A DNA stretch of 64,000 bases from Mycobacterium cookii (lineage in GTDB: Bacteria > Actinomycetota > Actinomycetes > Mycobacteriales > Mycobacteriaceae), in NCBI RefSeq assembly GCF_010727945.1, contig NZ_AP022569.1, forward strand, positions 868,001 through 932,000, written 5' to 3'. The position numbers and the translations under genes were made by a program. Below, piece after piece: positions 38,014 through 47,274 of the stretch. A model generated the notes under the pieces. That model ran no database searches and was not told the DNA's origin. It was given only the letters and a program-made list of their open reading frames with translations. The first letter of the stretch is position 1; each line of letters opens with the position of its first letter.

Positions 38014-38313
38014 ATGTCGTTCGTGACCACCCAACCGGAGGCCCTGTCGGCGGCTGCCACCAGCCTCCAAGGGATCGGTTCGGCATTGAACGCTCAGAAT
38101 GCGTCCGCCGCGGGCCCGACCACGGGAGTGGTTCCCGCTGCCGCCGACGAGGTTTCGGCGCTGACGGCCGCTCAGTTCGCCGCACACGCCCAGCTGTACC
38201 AGTCGGTCAGCCAGCAGGCCGCGGCCATCCATGAAATGTTCGTCAACACGTTGGGCACCAGCGCCGGTTCCTACGCAGCCACCGAGGCTGCCAACGCAGC
38301 CGCTGCTGGCTGA
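38014..38313 (+). CDS. PE family protein (PE19-like)
   Basis: 99 aa, PE domain only, with YxxxE in SYAATEAAN. The ATG at 38014 follows AAAGGACGCC. Its position directly before esxM/esxN is that of M. tuberculosis PE19 (Rv1791). Nearly identical to the PE at 33985. No PPE gene follows, so it probably pairs with PPE proteins encoded upstream. Confidence 0.93.
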   Translation: MSFVTTQPEALSAAATSLQGIGSALNAQNASAAGPTTGVVPAAADEVSALTAAQFAAHAQLYQSVSQQAAAIHEMFVNTLGTSAGSYAATEAANAAAAG

Positions 38314-38405
38314 GTGTTGCCGATGAAGACCGTCCCACTGTGGTGCCACGCACCGTGGTTACCAGTTAGCGGGAAAGGGGGGAACAGCCGTGTGTACCAA
38401 GTCGG

Positions 38406-38424
38406 CGGTTACCGCTGGTAACCG
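38406..38424. promoter_or_regulatory. Short perfect hairpin between PE and esxM
   Basis: CGGTTACC and GGTAACCG around a GCT loop, 55 bases before the esxM start. It could modulate transcript processing or levels between PE and esxM, or be an operator. Confidence 0.35.
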
Positions 38425-38479
38425 GTCCGACTGCCAGATTCACAGGATTCCATCACTACACCAGCAAGGAGATATGTAA

Positions 38480-38776
38480 GTGCCTACACGTTTTATGACT
38501 GACCCGCACGAGATGCGGTCGATGGCGGGCCGTTTCGACGTGCACGCGCAGACTGTCGAGGACGAGGCCCGCAAGATGTGGGCATCGAGCCAGAACATCG
38601 CCGGGGCCGGCTGGAGCGGCACCGCTCAGGCCACCTCCTACGACACCATGGGCCAGATGAACACCGCGTTCCGCAACATCGTCAACATGCTGCACGGTGT
38701 CCGGGACGGACTGATCCGCGACGCGAACAACTACGAGAGCCAAGAGCAGGCCTCTCAGCAGATTCTGAGCAGCTAA
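38480..38776 (+). CDS. esxM: WXG100 protein EsxM
   Basis: 98 aa, GTG start after AAGGAGATATGTAA. The WxG turn is Trp45-Ser-Gly47 (GAGWSGTA) and the C-terminal tail carries YxxxE in [10 protein letters not shown], the T7SS export signal recognised by EccC. It is nearly the same as Rv1792 (ending QQILSS). It forms a heterodimer with EsxN and is secreted by ESX-5. Confidence 0.97.
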   Translation: MPTRFMTDPHEMRSMAGRFDVHAQTVEDEARKMWASSQNIAGAGWSGTAQATSYDTMGQMNTAFRNIVNMLHGVRDGLIRDANNYESQEQASQQILSS

Positions 38777-38819
38777 CTCGGCTGTCAGCGTAAACTTTCA
38801 CAATCAGGAGGACAGATAG

Positions 38820-39104
38820 ATGTCGATTAGTTACCAGTTCGGTGATGTCGACGCCCACGGCGCGTTGATCCGTTCCCAGGCCGCCTCCCTGGAGGCCGAG
38901 CACCAGAGCATCGTGCGCGATGTGCTGGCTGCCGGTGATTTCTGGGGTGGCTCGGGTTCGGTGGCTTGCCAGGAGTTCATCACCCAGTTGGGTCGCAACT
39001 TCCAGGTGATCTACGAGCAGGCCAACTCCCACGGCCAGAAGGTTCAGACCGCAGGAAACAACATGTCGAGCACTGACTCGGCTGTTGGCTCCAGCTGGGC
39101 CTGA
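38820..39104 (+). CDS. esxN: WXG100 protein EsxN
   Basis: 94 aa, the canonical QILSS-partner (Mtb9.9/ESAT-6-like) sequence starting MSISYQFGDVDAHGALIRSQ with the turn FWGGSGS (Trp42). AGGAGGACAGATAG precedes the ATG. It partners EsxM as an ESX-5 substrate and is a strong T-cell antigen family in mycobacteria. A 14-bp perfect stem-loop follows before espG5. Confidence 0.97.
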   Translation: MSISYQFGDVDAHGALIRSQAASLEAEHQSIVRDVLAAGDFWGGSGSVACQEFITQLGRNFQVIYEQANSHGQKVQTAGNNMSSTDSAVGSSWA

Positions 39105-39118
39105 CAATCAGCACAGGG

Positions 39119-39152
39119 CGCGGCAGCACACCGATTCAGGTGTGCTGCCGCG
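39119..39152 (+). terminator. Strong stem-loop between esxN and espG5
   Basis: CGCGGCAGCACACC pairs perfectly with GGTGTGCTGCCGCG around a GATTCA loop, 15 bases after esxN. Without a U-run it may act as partial terminator or 3' stabiliser. That would let esxMN mRNA exceed espG5-eccD5 mRNA. Confidence 0.65.
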
Positions 39153-39185
39153 TCGTGCGATAACCCCACAACTAGCGAGGTAGCG

Positions 39186-40097
39186 ATGGATCAGAGCACG
39201 CGCACGGACATCACAGTCAACGTCGAGGGTTTCTGGATGTTGCAAGCGTTGCTCGATATTCGCCACGTCGCACCGGAATTGCGCTGCCGACCATTCGTGT
39301 CGACCGATTCCATGGACTGGCTGAATCAGCATCCGGGCATGACAGTCATGCGCGAGCAGGGCATCGTCGACGGCGAGACGGTCAACGAAGCGGTCGCCGC
39401 GCGAATGCGCGTTCTGGCGGCGCCCGATCTCGAAGTCGTCGCGTTGCTGTCCCGGGGCAAATTGCTCTACGGCATCAAAGAAAAAGATGAGGATGGCGCC
39501 GAGGAGCCGGTGGGCTCCCGCGACATCCCGGACAACGAATTCCGCGTTCTGTTGGCCCGCCGCGGCCAGCACTGGGTGTCGGCGGTCCGAGTCGGCGACG
39601 AAATCACCGTCGACGATGTCGCGATAGCGGACACCACCTCTATTGCGGCTTTGGTGTTCGATGCGCTCGAGTCGATCCACCACGCCGAACCCGCCGCGAT
39701 CAACGCGGTCAACGTGCCTCTCGAGGAGATGCTCGAGATCACCAAAGCCTGGCAGAGCTCGGGCTTCAATGTCTTCTCTGGTGGCGACCTGCGCCGGCTG
39801 GGCATCAGCGCGGCGACCGTGGCCGCGCTCGGCCAGGCGCTCTCGGACCCGGCCGCCGAAGCGGCGGTCTACGCCCGGCAGTACCGCGACGACGACAAAG
39901 CGCCCAGCGCCTCGGTGTTGTCGTTGAAGGATGGGTCAGGCGGCCGGATCGCGATGTATCAGCAAGCCCGGACCGCCGGCTCGAACGAAGCGTGGCTGGC
40001 GATCTGCCCCGCCACTCCACAACTCGTCCAAGTCGGTGTCAAGACGGTGTTGGAAACACTCCCTTACGGCGAGTGGAAAACGCACAGCAGAGTTTAA
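39186..40097 (+). CDS. espG5: ESX-5 secretion chaperone EspG5
   Basis: 303 aa, cytosolic. The sequence (ITVNVEGFWMLQALLDIRHV at the N-terminus, PFVSTDSMDWLNQHPGM, and LLSRGKLLYGIKEK) follows Rv1794. EspG5 binds the exposed helical tip of PPE proteins in PE-PPE dimers, keeps them soluble and delivers them to EccC5. Five SVP PPE clients are encoded within 20 kb on either side. Confidence 0.96.
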   Translation: MDQSTRTDITVNVEGFWMLQALLDIRHVAPELRCRPFVSTDSMDWLNQHPGMTVMREQGIVDGETVNEAVAARMRVLAAPDLEVVALLSRGKLLYGIKEKDEDGAEEPVGSRDIPDNEFRVLLARRGQHWVSAVRVGDEITVDDVAIADTTSIAALVFDALESIHHAEPAAINAVNVPLEEMLEITKAWQSSGFNVFSGGDLRRLGISAATVAALGQALSDPAAEAAVYARQYRDDDKAPSASVLSLKDGSGGRIAMYQQARTAGSNEAWLAICPATPQLVQVGVKTVLETLPYGEWKTHSRV

Positions 40098-40273
40098 CCA
40101 ATTGTTACGGGAATCCGGCGCACGGCAAGGATTTTCCGTGCAGCATTCAGCAAAGGTGCGGATGCGGCCAAATGCACTAGAATCTGCTCAACAGTTGGGA
40201 CGCTACGTCTCAATTACACATAGCGAGGCAAGACACACATGGACCCACGAACCGTCGACAAAGGGGTGCAGGG

Positions 40274-41788
40274 ATGACCGCAGTAGCTGAGGCGCAGCAG
40301 CCAGGCACAGAGGCAATCGCGTCCCCACAATCGGCCGTGATCGGCATCATCGCCGGCGAAGGCGTGCAGATCGGCGTTCTGCTGGACGCCAACGCCCCGG
40401 TCTCGGTGATGATCGACCCGCTGCTCAAGGTGGTCAACGTCCGACTTCGGGAGCTGGGCCTCACGCCGCTGGAAGCCAAGCAGCGCGGTCGCTGGGCGCT
40501 GTGCCTGGTTGACGGGACGCCGCTGCGGGCCACCCAGTCGCTGACCGAGCAGGATGTCTACGACGGTGACCGCCTGTGGCTGCGCTTCGTCGAGGACACC
40601 GAACACCGCTCTCAGGTCATCGAGCACATCTCGACGGCCGTGTCAGTCAATCTCAGCAAACGGTTCACCGCCGTCAACCCGACGATTGCGATCCAGGTCG
40701 GTGCCGCGATGGTCGGCTCCGGCGTGCTGCTGGCGTCAGGCCTGCTCGGTTGGTTCCGCTACCAGCATGCGTCCTGGGTCCCGGCGCCGTTCGCCGCGGT
40801 GATCGCCGTGCTCACCGCAACGGTCGCGCTGCTGATCCTGGGACGGGCGCACACCCCGCAGAACCGTCGCGCAGGTGACATCCTGCTGTGGGGCGCGATC
40901 CCGCCGCTGGCGATCAGCGCGGCATCTGCGCCCCCGGGCCCGGTCGGCTCGCCGCACGCGGTGATGGGCTTTGCTGTCGCCGGTGTCGCCGCGATGCTGA
41001 TCATGCGCTTCACTGGTCGCCGCCTCGCTACCGGCACGGCGATCGTCACGATTGCGCTGGCGGCGACCGTCGCGAGCCTGGCCCGGATGGCGTTCAACAC
41101 CGGTGCTGTGACGCTGCTGACCTCGATTCTGCTGGTCTGCGTGTTCGGGTACCACGCCGCTCCGGCGATGTCCCGCTGGCTGTCCGGAATCCGGTTGCCG
41201 GTCTTCCCGTCTGCCACCAGCCGCTGGGTGTTCGAGGCCCGGCCCGACCTGCCGACCACCGTGGTGCACCCCGCCGACGGCGGTCGGCCCACGCTGGAAG
41301 GCCCCGCGTCGATCCAGGACGTGGTGCTGCGGGCCGAGCGGGCCCGGTCTTTCCTGACCGGTCTGCTGGTCGGCCTCGGCGTTCTGACCGTGGTGTCGCT
41401 GGCGGGTGTCTCCGACCCCCGCACCCAGAACCGCTGGTTGCCGCTGCTGCTGGTCGCGACGACGGCCGGCTTCCTGATGCTGCGCGGCCGCTCCTACGTC
41501 GACCGCTGGCAGGCGATCATCCTGGCCGTCACGTCGGTGCTCATCGTGGGCACAGTCCTGGTGCGCTACTCGGTCGTGCTGTCCTCGGCTGCTGCGGTGT
41601 CGGTTACCGCCGGTCTCGCGGTGCTGATCCCCGCGGCCGGCCTGACGGCCGCGGCGACAGTGCCCAACACCATCTACAGCCCGCTGTTCCGCAAGCTCGT
41701 GGAGTGGGTCGAATACCTCTGCCTGATGCCCATCTTCCCGTTGGCGCTGTGGCTGATGAATGTCTATGCCGCGATCCGCTATCGGTAG
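40274..41788 (+). CDS. eccD5: ESX-5 membrane channel component EccD5
   Basis: 504 aa. An N-terminal ubiquitin-like cytosolic domain (about residues 20-115, ending LWLRFVEDTEHRSQVIEHIS) is followed by about eleven membrane helices to the C-terminus (LMPIFPLALWLMNVYAAIRY). EccD dimers enclose the inner membrane vestibule of the ESX-5 complex. A 176-base gap before it may hold an internal promoter. It overlaps mycP5 by 29 bases. Confidence 0.96.
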   Translation: MTAVAEAQQPGTEAIASPQSAVIGIIAGEGVQIGVLLDANAPVSVMIDPLLKVVNVRLRELGLTPLEAKQRGRWALCLVDGTPLRATQSLTEQDVYDGDRLWLRFVEDTEHRSQVIEHISTAVSVNLSKRFTAVNPTIAIQVGAAMVGSGVLLASGLLGWFRYQHASWVPAPFAAVIAVLTATVALLILGRAHTPQNRRAGDILLWGAIPPLAISAASAPPGPVGSPHAVMGFAVAGVAAMLIMRFTGRRLATGTAIVTIALAATVASLARMAFNTGAVTLLTSILLVCVFGYHAAPAMSRWLSGIRLPVFPSATSRWVFEARPDLPTTVVHPADGGRPTLEGPASIQDVVLRAERARSFLTGLLVGLGVLTVVSLAGVSDPRTQNRWLPLLLVATTAGFLMLRGRSYVDRWQAIILAVTSVLIVGTVLVRYSVVLSSAAAVSVTAGLAVLIPAAGLTAAATVPNTIYSPLFRKLVEWVEYLCLMPIFPLALWLMNVYAAIRYR

Positions 41789-43568
41789 GAAGCGACTGCG
41801 GCCGCTTCGTGCGGCCGCAGTCACTGCCACCACACTGATCGTTGCCACTATCGCGCTGTCCGGGTCACCGGCCTACGCGATCAACCCGCCTGGGATCGAC
41901 CCGGCCGCGACGCCGCCCGACAGCCCGCCCGGACCACCCCAACCGATGAAGCAGACGTCGTACTGCACTGAGGTCGGCGTGTTACCGGGCAGCGACTTTC
42001 GTGTGCAGCCGAAGTACATGGACATGCTCAACCTGCAGGAGGCGTGGCGCTTCGGTCGCGGTGCCGGCGTACGGGTCGCCGTCATCGACACCGGGGTAAC
42101 CCCGCACCCGCGGCTACCGCACCTGATTCCCGGCGGCGACTACGTGATGGGCGGCGGCGACGGCCTCACCGACTGCGACGCACACGGCACGCTGGTGGCC
42201 TCGATGATCGCCGCCGCACCGGGCATCGGCGAACTCCCCGGAGCACCTGCGCCGCGGCGTCCGCCGCCGGTTCCGACCAAGGAACCACCCCCGCCGGCAC
42301 CACCGCCACAGACGATCAGCGTGGCGCCTCCGCCGCCACAGACCATCACCATGGTGCCGGCACCGCCACCGGCGGAAGAGCCCGCCACACAGGCATGTCC
42401 GTGGTGTCCGCCGGAGCCGAAGTCGCAGGGTGGCGCTCAACAAGGTGGTGCTCAGGAGCCCAAGGCGCCCGGAGCTGCCAACCACGGCCACGGCACCGCA
42501 GAGCTGCCCGGCTACCGGGGTGATTACCACGGGCGTGTGGTGTCGGTCGATTACCCGCGGCCGGCCGCGCCGCCGGCGCCATTGGATCCGCCGCCTCTGC
42601 CGGCGCCGTCTGACGCCTACACCGGCATCGCCCCAGATGTCGAGCTGATCTCGATTCGTCAGGCCAGCGGGGCATTTGGACTCAAGGACGCCTACACCGG
42701 CGACCAGGACCCGCAGACCCGGCAAAAGTCCGACAGCATTCGGACCATGGCGCGCGCGATCGTGCACGCGGCCGACATGGGCGCGCAGGTGATCAACATC
42801 TCGCAGGTGTTGTGCATGAGTGCGCGCAGCATCATCGACCAGCCCGACCTGGGAGCGGCGGTCCGCTACGCAGCCGTCGACAAGGACGCGGTCATCGTGG
42901 CCGCCGCCGGCGACACCGGCCAGAAGGACTGCAAAGCGAATCCGTTGGTCGACCCGTTGCACCCCAACGATTCTCGTGACTGGGGCGGCGTGACCACCGT
43001 GGTGACTCCGTCATGGTTCAGCGACTACGTCCTGACGGTCGGCGCAGTGGATGCCTCGGGCGCACCGATGGACAAGACGAGCGTGGCCGGTCCGTGGGTG
43101 GGCATCGCAGCGCCCGGCAACGACGTCGTCGGGCTCTCGCCGCGAGATGACAGTCTGATCAACGCGATTGACGGTCCGGACAACACCTTGCTGGTGCCGT
43201 CCGGCACCAGCTTCTCCACGGCGATCGTCTCGGGTGTGGCCGCGCTGGTGCGGGCCAAATACCCGCAACTGTCGTCGCACCAGATCATCAACCGGTTGAT
43301 CCACACTGCCAGGGCGCCTGCTCGGGGCGTCGACAATCAGGTGGGCTACGGGGTCGTCGACCCGGTCGCCGCACTGACGTGGGATGTGCCCGACGGGTCT
43401 GTCCTGCCGAAGGATTCGGCGTCGCCGCTGAAGCTGCCGCCGATGCCCGCTCCGCGCAACATGACACCGGTGTGGGTAGCCGCCGCCGGTCTGGGTGGTG
43501 CGTTACTGCTTGCCGGTTTGGTCTTCGGTGGAGCTGTCCTCATGCGTAAGACAGGGAGACAGGAATGA
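41760..43568 (+). CDS. mycP5: Membrane-anchored subtilisin-like protease mycosin-5
   Basis: 602 aa, start inside eccD5. A signal peptide (to about residue 40) and N-terminal extension precede the S8 domain. Asp110 (VIDTGV), His142 (DAHGT) and Ser484 (GTSFSTA) form the triad. A long proline-rich loop (~157-260) interrupts the domain, as in MycP5 orthologues, and a C-terminal helix (AAAGLGGALLLAGLVFGGAV) anchors it. MycP5 caps and stabilises the ESX-5 membrane complex on the periplasmic side. Confidence 0.96.
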   Translation: MSMPRSAIGRKRLRPLRAAAVTATTLIVATIALSGSPAYAINPPGIDPAATPPDSPPGPPQPMKQTSYCTEVGVLPGSDFRVQPKYMDMLNLQEAWRFGRGAGVRVAVIDTGVTPHPRLPHLIPGGDYVMGGGDGLTDCDAHGTLVASMIAAAPGIGELPGAPAPRRPPPVPTKEPPPPAPPPQTISVAPPPPQTITMVPAPPPAEEPATQACPWCPPEPKSQGGAQQGGAQEPKAPGAANHGHGTAELPGYRGDYHGRVVSVDYPRPAAPPAPLDPPPLPAPSDAYTGIAPDVELISIRQASGAFGLKDAYTGDQDPQTRQKSDSIRTMARAIVHAADMGAQVINISQVLCMSARSIIDQPDLGAAVRYAAVDKDAVIVAAAGDTGQKDCKANPLVDPLHPNDSRDWGGVTTVVTPSWFSDYVLTVGAVDASGAPMDKTSVAGPWVGIAAPGNDVVGLSPRDDSLINAIDGPDNTLLVPSGTSFSTAIVSGVAALVRAKYPQLSSHQIINRLIHTARAPARGVDNQVGYGVVDPVAALTWDVPDGSVLPKDSASPLKLPPMPAPRNMTPVWVAAAGLGGALLLAGLVFGGAVLMRKTGRQE

Positions 43569-44737
43569 AGGCACAACGCGAATACGGGCTGAGCCTGTCG
43601 TGGGCGCGAGTGACGACGGTGTTCCTCATTGACGTTGCGCTGCTGGTGATCGCGAGTCATCTGCCCGACAACTGGCAGGCCGATCGCAACCTGACGTTCT
43701 GGATCGGCGTCGGTCTGGCGGTGATCGTGACGGTCGCTGCCCTGCTGACCAACGGGGGAGTGCCGGTGGCGTCGGCGCCGATCGCCCGGATCCGCAACTG
43801 GTACGCCGACCCCGAAGCCCTGACCGTCGGCTGCACTCCGGCGATCGATCATCGTCGCCAATTCAGCCGCGAAACAGTCGGAATCCGCGAGTACGACGGT
43901 CAATTGATCGCTGTGATCGCGGTCGACGGCGCGGGCGAGGCGGGTCGGCATCGTCACCGCGACGCACTGACCACGTCGATACCACTGGAAGCCGTGATCA
44001 CGTCGTTGCGACAGTTCGATGTCCGGTTGGACAGCGTCGACATCATCTCAGTGGGAACCCGCAGTGCCGCCAGCGGCGTCCAGTCTGCCGTTGCCGACGA
44101 CGTCGACGGTGGCCGGCGCCCGATCGAGGAGCGCAACACCTGGCTGGTGTTGCGAATGGACCCGCAGCACAACGTCAGTGCCGTCGCTGCCCGTGATTCA
44201 GTGGCCTGCACCCTGGCCGCGGCCGCTGAGCGGCTCGCGCACGATTTGGACGGCCGCAGTTGCGCAGCGAGGCCGCTGAGCGCCGACGAGATCGCCGACG
44301 TGGATGACGCGGTGTTGGCTGGACTGCAGCCGGCTAACGTTCGGCCGTTCTGGCGATACCTGAAGACCCCTGACGGCTTCGTCACCAGCTTCTGGGTGTC
44401 GCCTGGCGACATCACCAGCGAAACGCTCGAGGAGCTGTGGCTGACCGACGCCGACGTCACCGTGATGACAATCCGGATCATCGCCGAGGGTCGCGAGGCC
44501 GACGTGTCGGTCTGGGTTCGCTACCACAGCGACAAGCGGTTGCGGAAGGAAGCGTTCAGTGGGCTGAACCGGCTGACGGGGCGTCAGCTGGGTGCGGTGG
44601 CCGCCAGCCTCCCGGCGCCGACGTCGCGTCGCCCGCTGCCGATGCCGAGCCGCACGTTGACGACCGCCGACGAGATCCTGGTCCCGGTTGGCGCAGCGAT
44701 GGGGCAACAGGCAGGCGCCGCCGACGCCTTACGATGA
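43565..44737 (+). CDS. eccE5: ESX-5 membrane complex component EccE5
   Basis: 390 aa; its ATG overlaps the mycP5 stop (ATGA) and GGGAGACAGGA is the ribosome site. Two N-terminal membrane helices (VTTVFLIDVALLVIASHL and FWIGVGLAVIVTVAALL) are followed by a periplasmic domain of ~320 residues. EccE lies at the periphery of the membrane complex and aids its stability. Matches Rv1797 in place and layout. Confidence 0.95.
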   Translation: MKAQREYGLSLSWARVTTVFLIDVALLVIASHLPDNWQADRNLTFWIGVGLAVIVTVAALLTNGGVPVASAPIARIRNWYADPEALTVGCTPAIDHRRQFSRETVGIREYDGQLIAVIAVDGAGEAGRHRHRDALTTSIPLEAVITSLRQFDVRLDSVDIISVGTRSAASGVQSAVADDVDGGRRPIEERNTWLVLRMDPQHNVSAVAARDSVACTLAAAAERLAHDLDGRSCAARPLSADEIADVDDAVLAGLQPANVRPFWRYLKTPDGFVTSFWVSPGDITSETLEELWLTDADVTVMTIRIIAEGREADVSVWVRYHSDKRLRKEAFSGLNRLTGRQLGAVAASLPAPTSRRPLPMPSRTLTTADEILVPVGAAMGQQAGAADALR

Positions 44738-44741
44738 TAAG

Positions 44742-46574
44742 ATGACTCGTCCGCAGACCACCGCGTCGGATTCCCGCAACGCGATGGTCGCAGGCCTCCT
44801 GGCGTCTGGCATTTCGGTCAACGGGCTGCAGCCGAGCCACAATCCGCAGGTTGCCCTGCAGATGTTCACGACGGCCACCAGACTCGACCCGGACATGTGT
44901 GACGCGTGGCTGGCGCGGGTGCTGGCCGGCGACCAGAGCATCGAGGTCCTCAGCGGCGCTTGGCGATCCGTCAAGACCTACGGTTGGGAAATCCGTCGCT
45001 GCGGTCTCACCGAGTTGGAGTTCCGCCCCGAGATCTCCGATGGAATGTTCTTGAAGCTGGCGGTCACCAGCGTGGAGTCGCTCGCCGCCGGCTATGCAGC
45101 CGCGCTGACCGAAGCCAAGCGGTACGAGGAAGCCGCGGAGGTGCTGGATTCGATCACCCCGCGGCACGCCTCCGACGAGGAGTTGGTCAAGTATGTGCGC
45201 GGGTTGCTGCACTTCCGCACCGGCCGCTGGCCGGACGTGCTGGCGCAATTCCCGCCCGGTGCCGGGTGGCGGCACCCCGAACTGAAGGCCGCCGGGGCGG
45301 CGATGGCCACCACCGCGCTGGCCTCCCTCGGGGTGTTCGAGGAAGCGGCGCGGCGCGCGCAGGAGGCGATCGAGGGCGATCGGGTACCCAGCGCCGCCAA
45401 CGTCGCCATGTACACCCAGGGCATGTGCTTCCGGCACCTGGGGCGCGAAGAGGAGGCGGTGGAGGCTTTGCGCCGGGTCTACTCCCGCGACGCCAAGTTC
45501 ACCCCGGCACGCGAAGCCTTGGACAACCCCAGTTACCGGTTGGTGCTGACCGACCCGGAAACCATTGAGGCACGGACAGATTGGTGGGATGCGGACAGCG
45601 CTCCCACCCGCGAGCAAGCCGAGGCCGCGCGACACGCCGAGATGGCCAAGAAGTACTTGGACGAAGGCGACGCCGAACTCAACGCAATGCTCGGCATGGA
45701 ACAGGCCAAACGTGAGATCAAGCTGATCAAGTCGACGACCAAGGTCAACCTGGCTCGCGCGAAAATGGGTCTGCCCGTGCCGATTACCTCTCGGCACACC
45801 CTGTTGTTAGGGCCTCCCGGCACTGGCAAGACATCGGTGGCCCGCGCATTCAGCAAGCAACTGTGCGGCCTGACCGTGCTGCGTAAGCCGTTGGTGGTCG
45901 AGACCAGCCGGTCGAAGCTGCTGGGCCGCTACATGGCCGACGCCGAGAAGAACACCGAGGAGATGCTCGAAGAAGCCCGCGGCGGCGCCGTCTTCTTCGA
46001 TGAGATGCACAACCTCCATGAGAGCGGCTACTCACAGGGCGACGCGTACGGCAACGCGATCATCAACACGTTGCTGCTCTACATGGAGAACCACCGCGAC
46101 GAGCTGGTGGTCTTCGGTGCCGGGTACGCCAAGGCAATGGAGAAGATGCTGGAGGTCAACCAGGGTCTACGGCGTCGGTTCTCCACCGTCATCGAGTTTT
46201 TCAGTTACAACCCGAAAGAGTTGATCGCGCTGACCCAGCTGATGGGCCGGGAGAACGAGGACGTGATCACCGACGATGCCGTCGACGTCTTGCTGCCGTC
46301 GTACACCCGGTTCTACGACGACGAGACGCTATCGCAGGACGGCGACCTGATCCGCGGGATCGACACGCTGGGTAACGCCGGGTTCGTACGCAACGTCGTG
46401 GAGAAGGCCCGCGATCATCGCAGCTTCCGGTTGGACGACGAAGACCTGGATGCCGTGTTGTCCAGCGACTTCGACGAATTCAGCGAGGACCAGTTGCGCC
46501 GGTTCAAGGAGTTGACCCGCGACGACCTCGCCGAGGGATTGAGCGCAGCGGTAGCGGAGAAGAAAGCCGACTAA
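44742..46574 (+). CDS. eccA5: ESX-5 cytosolic AAA+ ATPase EccA5
   Basis: 610 aa from the ATG at 44742, 4 bases after eccE5; upstream in-frame codons lie within eccE5. The N-terminal ~280 residues form TPR repeats and the C-terminal half is a CbxX/CfqX-type AAA+ domain with Walker A GPPGTGKT (357-364) and Walker B VFFDEMH. EccA proteins are thought to recycle EspG from PPE substrates and to assist secretion. Last gene of the eccD5-mycP5-eccE5-eccA5 unit. Confidence 0.96.
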   Translation: MTRPQTTASDSRNAMVAGLLASGISVNGLQPSHNPQVALQMFTTATRLDPDMCDAWLARVLAGDQSIEVLSGAWRSVKTYGWEIRRCGLTELEFRPEISDGMFLKLAVTSVESLAAGYAAALTEAKRYEEAAEVLDSITPRHASDEELVKYVRGLLHFRTGRWPDVLAQFPPGAGWRHPELKAAGAAMATTALASLGVFEEAARRAQEAIEGDRVPSAANVAMYTQGMCFRHLGREEEAVEALRRVYSRDAKFTPAREALDNPSYRLVLTDPETIEARTDWWDADSAPTREQAEAARHAEMAKKYLDEGDAELNAMLGMEQAKREIKLIKSTTKVNLARAKMGLPVPITSRHTLLLGPPGTGKTSVARAFSKQLCGLTVLRKPLVVETSRSKLLGRYMADAEKNTEEMLEEARGGAVFFDEMHNLHESGYSQGDAYGNAIINTLLLYMENHRDELVVFGAGYAKAMEKMLEVNQGLRRRFSTVIEFFSYNPKELIALTQLMGRENEDVITDDAVDVLLPSYTRFYDDETLSQDGDLIRGIDTLGNAGFVRNVVEKARDHRSFRLDDEDLDAVLSSDFDEFSEDQLRRFKELTRDDLAEGLSAAVAEKKAD

Positions 46575-46709
46575 TCCTTCGCCTCCGCCAGGGGCACATC
46601 TGCTGGGCGAAGTCCAGTCCCTCGGTAATTTTCCTTACGATTTCCTGGCGGTGGAGTGCCTTGACCAGCGCCGATAGCGCTGCCATCATTGTTACGCACA
46701 AGTTACATG
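46575..46709. other. eccA5-M-box 1 intergenic region
   Basis: Contains a weak hairpin just past eccA5 (CTTCGCC ... GGCGAAG, 46579-46605) and a possible promoter for the riboswitch transcript, TTGACC (46661-46666), followed after 17-18 bases by CATCATT. Confidence 0.4.
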
Positions 46710-46890
46710 CACCTCGCTAGGTGAGGCGTCTGTACGGATATAGGCCACTGACCTCGAACGTCGAAAGACGCCCAGGGTCAGGACAGCTCTTCCCGGCTTA
46801 AGGGTTGAGCCCAAGTGGCTTCCGGTCTTGCATTTTTTGTGTAGGCCCGGATACGCCGTGCAGTGCCAAAGCTCTGACGAGAGGGGTGCG
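46710..46890 (+). promoter_or_regulatory. M-box (ykoK) magnesium riboswitch 1
   Basis: Hallmark M-box blocks appear in order: CGCTAGGTGAGGCG at 46714, GTCGAAAGACGCCCAGGGTCA at ~46760, ACAG, and near the 3' end GTGCAGTGCCAAAGCTCT followed by GACGAGAGG. The whole stretch is about 90 percent identical to the copy at 48837. M-boxes sense Mg2+ and switch off downstream genes when it is plentiful. Downstream, CCCGAC/GTCGGG (46893-46910) is a candidate expression-platform hairpin. It precedes the truncated PE and the PPE at 47275. Confidence 0.88.
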
Positions 46891-47134
46891 GACCCGACCT
46901 ATGCGTCGGGAAATTCTCCTCTCGTTGGCGTTCCGTCGCGCGGTGCACGTCGTAGCCGCGAGGAGGTGAGCCGCGAGTCACTTCCATTGATGGTCCAGCC
47001 AGAACTTTCCGAGATCTACAGCCATCTTCGCTCCGATCCGGTCCTGGCAAGCGCTCTGCCAACGCGGACACCACACCCGTCGCGCAGCGGCCGAGACCAG
47101 GTCCAAGGTCGGGCACCTCACCGAGGAGAAGTCC

Positions 47135-47263
47135 ATGTCATTTCCGACAATCAAGCCCGAGACAAAATCCACCGCAATCCATCAGACCTTCATACCCACC
47201 CTCAGCGCCGGTGCCGAGTCGTATTCGGCCACCCAAGCTGCCAGCGCGGCCACTGCGGGATAA
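47135..47263 (+). pseudogene. Truncated PE gene (42 codons, internal deletion)
   Basis: Frame ATG 47135 to TAA 47263 with GAGGAGAAGTCC as ribosome site. It encodes [12 protein letters not shown], which aligns to the first residues of PE, directly joined to [20 protein letters not shown] and QAASAATAG, which align to the last ~28 residues. About 57 residues covering most of the helical hairpin are missing, in frame. The export motif YxxxE has become YSATQ. It sits 11 bases before its PPE gene, the usual PE-PPE spacing. Probably non-functional, but still translatable. Confidence 0.75.
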
Positions 47264-47274
47264 GGAGCACGGCA

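Noticed and set aside
46828..47274. N-terminal extension of the M-box 1 PPE frame
   Set aside because: The frame is open through the riboswitch tail, but PPE proteins begin at the DFGALPPE segment and a good ribosome site sits before 47275.
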